DNA of 64,000 bases from Bombyx mori (taxonomy: Eukaryota; Arthropoda; Insecta; Lepidoptera; Bombycidae), in the NCBI RefSeq assembly GCF_030269925.1, contig NC_085116.1, positions 16,492,001 to 16,556,000 on the forward strand. Direction: 5' to 3'. The position numbers and the translations under genes were made by a program. The notes beneath the pieces are model-generated. The model saw only the letters and a program-made list of their open reading frames with translations, ran no database searches and was not told the origin of the DNA. Within the stretch, counting starts at the first letter, position 1. Every line of letters starts with the position of its first letter. Below are positions 55,567-64,000 of this stretch, piece after piece.

Positions 55567-56204
55567 TAAAAACTTTAAATCCCACAAAGCGATTATTTTG
55601 ATAACAGATAGATTCAAAAACACAGGAGAATATAGCTGATGTAAAGATGTGTACACATATTTATGGTATAAATTTTTCTCTAATGTCACTATCTATTTTG
55701 CTTAGTTTACTAAAACAACTATCATTCTTTAAAATCAATAAAAACGTCCAAAATTTCAAGAAAAACAAAACGCAAATCTGTTCCCCTTAAAGTTTTTGTA
55801 TCTTCAAACATCGAGGACAGGATAAAACCATTCCACCCTTTCCTAGCTTGAGACAATTCTTTACAATCAATATACCCCATTCACAACAACAACACGAAGA
55901 GCCCAGAGTCCTATTACCCTCGTAGGATACAGTCGCTAAAGGATTCTTTTCTAGTGCCCGCCATTATTTACGCGCCCTTAAAATGCCCCTTTAACGCGGA
56001 GCCCTGCAGCTCTTCCCCTATTCGAATAAAGTCCTAGTAAATAGGCTCTACCAAAAATAAATTAAGGTTCAGATTTCTGGGTCGGACCTTTTTCGAGACT
56101 ATTAGATTTTGTGTAGCGTAGGGTTGGTACTGGTTTTTTTATATACATTTACAGCAAAGCCCTAAAAGCCCAATTTGAGTCCTGATAAATTTTCGTTCAA
56201 TTGA
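55567..56204. other. No gene recognised
   Basis: No open frame above 60 codons and no repeat I recognise. GC rises slightly near 55900-56010. Confidence 0.4.
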
Positions 56205-56430
56205 TTTTTATTTTTTATTGTACTTAATGTATAAAAAACCTCACGGCCTTCTTGATGTTGATTTGAGGTCTATGCTACCACTACCATGCCTATTTCTGTC
56301 ACGAAGCAAAAACGCGTTCCGGTTTTAAGAGCTGAACAGCCGTTGTACTATAAGAATGATACATACAGTCTCAAGCTTGGTTGCAACATTTACATTGTTA
56401 ACAACTATGGGCTCCGATAACCACTGAACA
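56205..56430. mobile_element. Head-to-head old Bm1 remnants
   Basis: A minus-type remnant (TTTATTTTTTATTGTACTTA, CTCACGGCCTTCTTGATG) at 56205-56260 faces a plus-type remnant (CCTATTTCTGTCACGAAGCA, GGGCTCCGATAACCACTG) at 56265-56430. Both are strongly diverged. Confidence 0.5.
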
Positions 56431-56435
56431 CTATT

Positions 56436-56560
56436 TTCTTATTAGTACCCTTGTAGGCAGATGACCATACCGCCCACTTGATACAGTGGTACATACAATA
56501 GTTACCGTCGCCCATGGACGTCAGCAATGTTAGGGGCACAGCCAAACCACTGATTACTGT
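56436..56560 (-). mobile_element. CR1-like LINE 3' tail
   Basis: The complement of the CR1-like end: GTACCCTTGTAGGCAGATGA, CGTCGCCCATGGACGTCAGC, GCACAGCCAAACCACTG. It carries a small insertion (ATACAGTGGTACATACAAT). Confidence 0.75.
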
Positions 56561-56746
56561 AATAAAGCGTTCTCACATAAACCTTCAAACTAAAATCCCA
56601 GTACCGCTACGAAGCAATCAACTTATGAGCTATGAAGGACTGTGTAGTGAAATTAATGGAGATACTTCAATCTTAGGTTGCAAGATTAGTGGCGATGTTC
56701 ACGGTGTCCATGGGCTACAGTTAACGCTTCACGTAAGCTCTGGAGT

Positions 56747-57031
56747 CACCCTTCAAACCGAATCGCATTACTGCTTCACGGCAGAAATAAGCGAGGTGGT
56801 GGTACCTACACGTGCGGACTCGCAAGAGGTCCTACCATCAGTAATTACGCAAATTATAATTTTGCGGGTTTGATTTTTATTACACGATGTTATTCCTTCA
56901 CCGTGGAAGTCAATCGTGAACATTTGTTGAGTACATTTAGTTCATTAGAAAAATTGGTACCCGCCTGCGGGATTCGAACACCGTTGCATCGCTAGATACG
57001 AATGCACCGAACGTCCTTTAGGTCATGATGA
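56747..57031 (-). mobile_element. Bm1 SINE with full head, 3' half missing
   Basis: On the minus strand it starts with the tRNA-like head (CATGACCTAAAGGACG at about 57030, B-box GTTCGAATCCCGCAGG), then the body and GGTAGGACCTC to GGTTTGAAGGGTG. Sequence after that point is unrelated, so this copy is truncated at its 3' side, unlike most. Confidence 0.9.
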
Positions 57032-57355
57032 GTTTTCTCTGGATAATGTTTCACCATCTTCCTCTGTTCGCGGCGGTGTGTATGGCATCGCAGCTATTTA
57101 GTAATCTGCTTCATTCAAATATTACTTAGAAAAAAAAAACCTTTTCTTATAATAACGTACTCAATCTTAAAGCGAGGAGTACAAAATAATAAAGAATGAT
57201 AACAGCCATAGTATATTTTCTTTCTTATGCGGGCAACTCGCGGTGTGTACAGAAACAAAGGGGTGCCAGGCAGACATGATACACGACGCCTCTTTGCTAA
57301 TTAAAAAGATCCCGGAGAATGCGACCTGTATGCACCATACTTGCTGGTTACTTAT

Positions 57356-57597
57356 TACTGATGGTAGGACCTCTTGTGAGTCCGCACGGGTATGTAACAC
57401 CGGCCTACCTATTTCGGCCGTGAAGCAGTAATGCGTTTCGGTTTGAAGGGCGGGGCAGCCGTTGTAACTATACTGGGACCTTAGAACTTATATCTCAAGG
57501 TGGGTGGCGCATTTACGTTGTGGATTTCTTTGGGCTCCAGTAACCACTTAACACCAGGTGGGCTGTGAGCTCGTCCACCTATCTAAGCAATAAAAAA
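57356..57597 (+). mobile_element. Bm1 SINE, 5'-truncated
   Basis: It starts ACTGATGGTAGGACCTC and ends AATAAAAAAAG. Close to consensus. Confidence 0.92.
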
Positions 57598-57796
57598 AGA
57601 CTTAATTTAGCATTTTTAAGAATGACGGGGGTTTTGGAGATTAGATTTTACTCAGCAAATAGCTTTAAGTAGCTTTAATAAGTACTTGCCGTTAATAGGC
57701 TTGTTATGTTCTTCTGAAAGTCCTATTTAACGGAAGGGAATGTACTTTAACGAATGCTCATCAAATCAATGTTTTGAATTGAAAATACGGAAACAA

Positions 57797-58510
57797 TCTA
57801 TAGGTATACTAGTAGTATTATAAAGAGGAAAGATTTGTTTGTTTGTGTGTATTGAATAGGCTCCGAAAATACTGAATCGATTTGAAAAAAAAATTCACTG
57901 TTTGGAAGCTACACTATTCCCGAGTGACATAAGCTATAATCTTTTTAAAAAAAAATTAGGGATCCTTATTAAAACTCCATTAATGTAACCCAAGGTGTAA
58001 AAAAATTACCTAAAATATTCTTTACATCGCGTGCCCTGCGAAAACTATTGATGATAGAATAAAGTAATGTACTACAACTTTGTAGAATACATTATTATTT
58101 ACAAAAAGGGTCGCGACAGCATATTATTATGTCTAACTATTATAGTTATGCCGCAATAAGTTTCTTTTATTTAAAAAAATAAAACAACGTCAAATAGCGT
58201 TGAAATTTTTGCTAAAGACCCGAGCGGAGCCGGAGCGGGCCGCTATCTATACTAATATTATCTATACTAATATTATAAAGAGGAAAGATTTGTTTGTTTG
58301 TTTGTATTGAATAGGCTCCGAAACTACTGAACCGATTTGAAAAATTATTTCACTGTTTGGAAGCTACGCTATTTCCGAGTGACATAGGCTATATTATTTT
58401 TGAAAAAAAATTGGGGATCCTTACTAGAACTCTAACAATGTAACCCGAGGTGTAAAAAAATTACCTAAAATTTTTGCAAAAGACCCGAGCGAAGCCGGAG
58501 CGGGCCGCTA
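57797..58510 (+). mobile_element. Two family C Helitrons in tandem
   Basis: Copy 1 (57797-58244) starts TCTATAGG and reaches GAGCGGGCCGCTA. Copy 2 (58245-58510) starts TCTATACTAATATTA directly at that point and ends at the same GCGGGCCGCTA. Copy 2 lacks an internal part of about 190 bases (from CTAAAATATTC to GAAATTTTTGC). A partial 5' end (TCTATACTAATATTA) is doubled at 58245-58275. The third family member is 24134-24568. Confidence 0.78.
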
Positions 58511-58514
58511 TAAA

Positions 58515-59605
58515 AAATAATCTGATTCGAATTTACGTCGAATGCTTATATTCGCTGGTAATATCTACGTACATTCTTACATTCATCAATGTTTATGGCA
58601 TGAATAATTAGGTACATTTCAAGATATATAAAGTAGATTTTTAACAAGACTTCGATTTAAAAACAGCTGAGGTCACACAAAACCGTATTTATTTATTTAT
58701 TTATAGAATATGCTATTAACGGAAGCGTGTGCAATCGATGGTCCAAGTCACGAGCGGAGTTATGTTAAAATCAATTCTTAGTAATATTAAAGTAAAAAAA
58801 ATAACGTTGTACTGTTTACAAACCCTAGTAATTCATTACCTTCAAGTTAATCTAAGTTCAACATCATTTACATAACAGCTATATAGTAGTAAATAGAAAC
58901 AGTAATAGTAGTGGATGATAAATAATTTTTTATATTATGTATATAACGATACAATTGCATACATACAAAGCAAACGTGAAAATAAAATAATTAAAAAAAA
59001 AAAATTGCGTGTTTCAGTCCTTTAAAACGATCATTAAGTAATTGTATATATCACTAATACAGCAAAAGACAAGAAAAACGACTATTTTTTTAAATTTATC
59101 CTAATAAAAAAAGTTTGTTAATTTATTAAGATAAATTGTTATTGATGATCGATACTGCTGGCTAATGAATGTGTTAAGGGTGATGAATTATTTAATTGGT
59201 TTACGCTATCTGACGAACACGATATTTTATATAACCAATGCGTATGCCGGTGTCGTCAAAACATTTTTATGTTTCCTTTCTTAGAATATACTTATGGAGA
59301 CGAATATATTGAAAAACACAAGTATTTTACATAGGAGAAAGTTGAAAATTCCATCGCGTCAAGTTTCTAATTCTCATGCAATATGTCAGTTATTTGGTAA
59401 AGTTATTCCTGGAATAATTACGATTAGTTGCTACAATTCTGCAGCGAACCTGCAAACATACTTGTTATTCTGCATCTATAATATTGCTTTAATTTCGATT
59501 GATTCTCGACTCAGGTCATGTTTGTTAGGCCAGAAACAAAATTGACAACGCTATCTAGACGTAAGTGCTGCAATTTGGTATGCGGTCAAAATCTTAAGAT
59601 CGATA
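58515..59605. other. No gene recognised
   Basis: Very AT-rich. An 83-codon frame (59294-59545) has no recognised motif. Confidence 0.4.
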
Positions 59606-59609
59606 CATA

Positions 59610-60335
59610 AGCTAACTTCTTTTTCTTCTCCATCGCTCCCTCATTGCTGAGGATCGTGACTCCGTTTCAGGTTGTCGACTGCCAGTCTCCATCGGTTCCG
59701 GTCAGTTACCTAGTGTAGTGCAGCGCTAAGTGGTCCGCTGGTTTGCTCGGAGATCTGGTCAGACCAACGCTTGGGGCTCCGGCCTCTAGGACGTTTTCCT
59801 TCTACTTTTCCAGTGACCATCAGACGTTCCAAGTTGTCTACACCTCTGCGGGCAACGTGGCCAAAGTAGCGCATTATGCGTTGCAGACAGGTGGTAGACA
59901 GGCGTTGAGCGTTCTCCATTTTAAGCTGTTGTAGGACCGAGATGTTCGTGCGGTGGGCTGTCCATGGAATCCTTAATAGGCGGCGCCAACACCACATTTC
60001 AAAAGCATCAACTCTGTTTCAGTCAGCTACTTTTATGGTTCATGTTTCTGCTCCATAGAGAGCGATTGGAAAGACCAGTAACTGCACAAGATGTATGTTG
60101 GTCCTATTCGAAATATTACGATCTTTCCAAACTTTGCTCAACTGCGTCATAGCTGTTTTAGCCATTCCAATACGTCGGCGTATTTCAGGCTCACAACTCC
60201 CCTAATCCGTGATCACAGAACCAAGGTAGGCAAACTGGTCTACGGCCTCGTATTCTGCCAGAAGGTCCGTACGCTGGGTGGATGAGAAGCGGTCTACGAC
60301 TAGCAGCTTGGTCTTGCTTTTGTTAATTGCTAGTA
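59610..60335 (-). pseudogene. Decayed LINE reverse transcriptase C-terminal part
   Basis: The minus strand encodes NKSKTKLLVVDRFSSTQRTD, then ADQFAYLG-like sequence with frame breaks, followed by an open frame (59710-59997): MWCWRRLLRIPWTAHRTNIS, RLSTTCLQRIMRYFGHVARR and a GKRPRGRSPKRWSDQI tail. WRR-x-L-x-I-W-x-x-x-x-T and R-x-RGRSPxRW-x-D-Q are characteristic of the region after the palm in RTE-like non-LTR elements. The ending AVDNLKRSHDPQQ-type sequence lies near 59640. The FADD catalytic motif is not present. It is more divergent than the other relics, hence older. Confidence 0.78.
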
Positions 60336-60339
60336 ATGT

Positions 60340-61140
60340 CCCATAAGCTGACTTACGAATCGTAATCAACTATTTCATTGGAATAAAAGAAATATGAAAG
60401 ACACGTCGGTTTTAAAGAGGTCACATATAGTCACAACAGACGGCAAAATAAAAGCATTTTTTTGTGGCCACAAGTGTACAGTGTATTTGCTCCGTTCAAC
60501 TAAAACGGTTTCTATGTTCGACCTGGGCGAGATTCCGGTGCGTTTCCCGACCATAATGCATCCCCAGGGAAACTTGTGTATTTTTAGGGTAAAATTTCGT
60601 GAAAATTATTTTGATTGTTTGTGGCTTTTTTGTTTGTTACAAGGGAAAATGTTTTAATTAATGTCTCCCAGGGATTTCAAAGTAATATTAACAAAGTTTT
60701 TTTTTTTTTTTTTTGTTGTACAGTCTGACTTGTAGTTGGGGAGTGATTCCGTAGGATTTTATGAGGTCGTTTATAATTAATGCGTAAAATTAAGATTTTT
60801 ATGCTACGAGAACTTAATATTTTCCTCTGTATTATGGCGGTCAGTAACAAACAAGCTCGCTTCATAGACCTTATACAAGATGCTCTTCGAGCTAGTCTTC
60901 AAAGTCAGACGCTATAGGTCCGTGGCAAATATCGTGGAAATCGATGTGTGAATGAAGCAATCTTCAATCAAGAAGTAGCGGGTGAATTCTATAAAGATAG
61001 TTATTAATTAACAGATGAGATATAAGTGTATTTAGATGATTGCTGCTAGGAAATATTGTAAGTGCCTGATACGTGTTTACATACGACTTCTACGATGAAT
61101 GCGTATTATCGTTTAATAAAAATAAAACACTTGTTGAATT
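60340..61140. other. No gene recognised
   Basis: A frame of 87 codons (60394-60657) without recognised motifs. T16-type run at 60698-60713. No repeat family seen. Confidence 0.4.
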
Positions 61141-61146
61141 TATTTT

Positions 61147-61390
61147 TTATTTTTTATTGCTTAGGTGGTTGGACGAGCTCACAGCCCACCTGGTGTTAAG
61201 TGGTTACTGGAGCCCATGGACATCTACAACGTAAATGCGCCACACATCTTGAGATATAAGTTCTAAGGTCTCAAGTACAGTTACAACGGCTGCCCCACCC
61301 TTCAAACCGAAATGCATTACTGCTTCACAGCAGACATAGGCAGGGTGGCGGTACCTACCTGCGCGGACTCACAAAAGGTCCTACCACCAG
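61147..61390 (-). mobile_element. Bm1 SINE, 5'-truncated
   Basis: A minus-strand copy with T's at about 61149-61155, running to CTGGTGGTAGGACC. Close to consensus. Confidence 0.93.
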
Positions 61391-61909
61391 ATTATTACCA
61401 GATATATTATAAGGCCGCCGGTACGCTGTCCTGTTTTTTCTGCAGTCAAGTATTCCGGTTTGAGAGGTGGAGATAATATTTAAACTATTCAATTGAGAAT
61501 AAAAATTGCAAATTCTCGTTGAAAAGCTACCCATATCTTATTGTTGTTTACTATACCTTATTTTTGTGAAACATGGCACCTATCAAAGCTGTTTTTTTCC
61601 TCTTCAAAAGAGTTAAAATGGCTTCGCTTATTCGATACATTAAAATGTTACTTCTTACGTTTTGCTTCTCACGCCCCCGCGGATTAGTCCCGGGAGCGCG
61701 GCTCTCGCGTTACGGCAGTAAATTTTAATTTCATTGTTGTCTATAGAATTTTCCAGTCGATATACAACAGTCATAAATGACTTGTGTAATTTTGTTTGTC
61801 ATACATCTAAATAAATAACATTGTATAATAACTTTTTTTGTTGTACTTTTCGTATATAATAACTGTAAATAAATAAATGTTTTGTTTGTTGGAAAGAATT
61901 TATTTATGG

Positions 61910-62245
61910 GACAATGCGGAGGGGTACCCTAACCGGGAAAAAACGTCCGTAACGTAAGATTTTTATTAGTAATGCACACAGTGTACGACTTAACTTTGTA
62001 ATAACGTACAAAATAATATATTTTTATTATATATTTTTTATAAATCATTGTGAATAAAATAAAGTTGATAGTTTTGTAAATTAGTTTTATTTTTTATTTT
62101 TATCAATAAATAAATCATAGTAAAAAATGTATAACCGAATAATTATTTTCTTTATACCTCGAATAGAACTTAAAATTTATAACTTTATAATGAGGAACTT
62201 CGTTCCTATCCGGTGTCCCACGACACCACACATCTTTTTTGTTTT
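61910..62245. mobile_element. Unclassified repeat with twin stem-loop end, copy 2
   Basis: In opposite orientation to 16205-16584: it shares AATGCGGAGGGGTACC, CCGGGAAAAAACGTCCG, GTAACGTAAGATTTTTATTA, and the end GGAACTTCGTTCC (62193-62205) plus GGTGTCCCACGACACC (62212-62227). The outer palindrome at the other side is missing or truncated here (only TTTATTTATGGGACAATG remains). Confidence 0.6.
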
Positions 62246-62500
62246 TGGTTCGGTAGAATCATCATTATCTTACAAAAAGGGATGCGCTAGTTAATTCAAC
62301 ATATTGTTTAATTAATTTATTTATCCGTCGTCAGAGAGTGCGACGCGCTTGTGAGAACATTCGTGTTGAGTTTAATAGAAATTGAATCATTTCAAGACGG
62401 TAAGTGTTGGGTTGACTAATTTAGTACGGACGGAACGTTTCATAAAGTTTAAAGATCAACATAGCGCCGAGAGGAACAGTCACAGATATGAAATGTCATC

Positions 62501-62753
62501 TAGTGGTAGGACGTCTTGTGAGTCCGCATGGGTAGGTACCACCACCCTGCCTATTTCTGCCGTGCAGCCATTGTAACTATACTTGAGACCTCAGAATTTA
62601 TCTCTCATTATTCCTTCACCGTGGAAGTCAATTGTGAGCATTTGTTAAGTACTTTTTATTAGAAAAATTGGTACCCGCCTGCGGGATTCGAACACCGGTG
62701 CATTGCTACGTACGAATGGAGCGGACGTCTTATCCTTTAGGCCACAACGACTT
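62501..62753. mobile_element. Inverted Bm1 chimera
   Basis: A plus-strand Bm1 middle (TAGTGGTAGGACGTC to TCAGAATTTATCTCTC, 62501-62606, with a deletion of the GAAGCAGTAATGCG to GGGGC block) abuts at about 62607 a minus-strand Bm1 head (TTCCTTCACCGTGGAAGTC ... GGCCACAACGAC). The two halves point in opposite directions, so this is a rearranged composite and not a simple copy. Confidence 0.85.
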
Positions 62754-62997
62754 CATATAGCGATATTAACAGCGAACTAAGCACACACGGCACTAATTAA
62801 CTATTTAATGTTTAATTGTGTAATCTAATTACAATGTAATTATATTTTTGTTCTCTAATTATTCGAAAGCATATAAACGTTGCATCGAACGTTAACTGAT
62901 TTTAGAGGCTCATAGATATCACCCTTGAGGTGTGAGATTAAAACCTTAAAACTTAAATAACTGTTACCGTATTCTCCAAATCACGTAACAAATTTAG

Positions 62998-63115
62998 TAG
63001 GCAGCGGCTTGGCTCTGCCCCTGGCATTGCTGAAGTCCATGGGCGACGGTAACCACTCACCATCAGGTGGGCCGTATGTACGTCTGCCTACAAGGGCAAT
63101 AAAAATAAATAAAAA
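62998..63115 (+). mobile_element. CR1-like LINE 3' tail
   Basis: GTAGGCAGCGGCTTGGCTCT, GGGCGACGGTAACCACTC, and GGGCAATAAAAATAAATAAA match the end of the 46612-47104 copy almost exactly. Confidence 0.88.
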
Positions 63116-63704
63116 ATGACGGCTTAGATTTGGAAATAGAACGATATATATCGACGTTGTCAAACCAAAATCTGCTATGTGCACTTTTTGAGATTTTTAC
63201 TTTTTGACCTTTTCGTATAGTTCACAGCCCTATCTACCCTATAAAAAAAACTGTTATGTGTCTATAGCTTTAATATTTATCTATAGCTTTTTCTTTTTAA
63301 GAACTATATCAAATGAATGATATAGTTCTTAAAAATTCACTTTCATATAAAATTTTGTAAGAAAATGTTTTTTTTTACTCGTTAATTCAAAATTGAGTTT
63401 TTGCACATAGCTGATTTTGGTTTGACAGCGACGATATGAAAGTGTAAAGAAGAAAAAAAAAACATACTCAGTTTTTTATCTGTTTCAACCCTAGCATAGT
63501 ATGTTCAATAGCGTCGTACCCTCAGAACGCTTGTTTCAATACTAAGCGATATCTGATCTGATGATTGCGGTGTATATGCCTTCATTGGAGCGTTACACTG
63601 TCGAGATATGGCTGTACACTTTTAGATAGCGTATGTTTTGTTTATGTATTTAAATATATTCGACGAGGATTTTTCTAGCAACCTCTTATCATTTTTATGT
63701 GGTT

Positions 63705-63905
63705 GGGTAAATGGGTTCACTGACTATCTGGTTGTTCGATGCTTACTCGAGCTCATAGATATCATAAAGCCAATTCCGTTACCCGTCTGAAGATCTGAGA
63801 TTGAAGTTTTATTTTATTACGGTTAAACCAACCTTCGAAAGGAGCCCATGACTAATGCACGGTAGAAATTTTAATGGGCAGGATAGTGGGTCAGACCCGG
63901 GTTTA
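63705..63905 (-). mobile_element. Old Bm1-like remnant, tentative
   Basis: AAATGGGTTCACTGACTATC, CGAGCTCATAGATATC and TGCACGGTAGAAATTTTAAT follow the complement of Bm1 in order, with heavy divergence. Confidence 0.4.
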
Positions 63906-63950
63906 TAAAAAGTCTTGCCCCCAACCAGTAAATACGAAAATGTGTAGGTG

Positions 63951-64000
63951 GGCAGCGGCTTGGCTCTGCCCCTGGCATTGCTGAAGTCCATGGGCGACGG
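63951..64000 (+). mobile_element. CR1-like LINE 3' tail, cut by window end
   Basis: GGCAGCGGCTTGGCTCTGCC, then GTCCATGGGCGACGG to the last base. Same tail as 46985-47041. It probably continues beyond the window. Confidence 0.85.

Noticed and set aside
1..64000. CRISPR arrays, operons, bacterial-type promoters or ribosome binding sites
   Set aside because: The sequence is eukaryotic repeat-rich DNA; no spaced direct-repeat array of CRISPR type was seen.

Overview
The window looks like lepidopteran nuclear DNA, most likely silkworm (Bombyx mori or the wild B. mandarina). The evidence is more than twenty copies of the tRNA-derived SINE Bm1, several non-LTR retrotransposon (LINE) families known from silkworm, Helitron-type repeats and a strongly AT-rich background. 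The species call rests on remembered Bm1 sequence, not on a database search. I found no host protein-coding gene that I can support, no genuine tRNA or rRNA gene and no CRISPR array. The window reads as an intergenic or intronic transposon graveyard with one well-preserved element.

The only long open frames belong to one essentially full-length, minus-strand Jockey-clade LINE of about 5.2 kb (27829-32988). It has a gag-like ORF1 (557 aa) and an ORF2 (960 aa) with an apurinic-type endonuclease and a reverse transcriptase. It also has a poly(A) tail, tandem repeats in its 5' UTR and matching 15-base target-site duplications (TSDs). It sits exactly at the 3' end of an older, 5'-truncated LINE fragment, which has its own 18-base TSD now split to both outer sides: a two-step nested insertion.

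Layout. 1-5.6 kb: a tRNA-derived SINE, Bm1 pieces and LINE 3' ends. 5.66-6.34 kb: a Helitron split by Bm1. 7.6-8.4 kb: two LINE C-terminal relics. 9-10 kb: GC palindromes and a small inverted-repeat element. 11.6-12.4 kb: a pogo/mariner-like element with TA duplication. 13.8-20.8 kb: two more Helitrons of the first family, one Helitron of a second family, two near-complete Bm1 copies, a tRNA-derived SINE and a hAT-like MITE with 8-base TSD. 21-27 kb: Bm1, LINE tails, a third Helitron family and a 400-bp GC-rich repeat. 27.6-33 kb: the nested LINEs. 34-35 kb: an R1-clade LINE 3' fragment with 13-base TSD. 35.9-44.5 kb: Bm1 copies, LINE tails, the second 400-bp repeat and a possible TTAA element. 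45.7-49.8 kb: a direct repeat pair around Bm1 and a CR1-like LINE C-terminus. 50-58.5 kb: Bm1 copies and tandem Helitrons. 59.6-60.3 kb: a decayed reverse transcriptase. 61-64 kb: Bm1 copies, including an inverted chimera, and CR1-type tails.

How it works together: the intact LINE encodes the machinery for its own retrotransposition (ORF1 RNA binding, ORF2 nicking and reverse transcription). Bm1 and the truncated LINE tails are products of target-primed reverse transcription by such elements. Helitrons, MITEs and the pogo-like copy are non-autonomous and depend on enzymes encoded elsewhere. I did not find a new biological system. The best leads are the nested insertion, the same-frame ORF1/ORF2 junction, the Helitron/Bm1 nesting, and several unclassified paired repeats.
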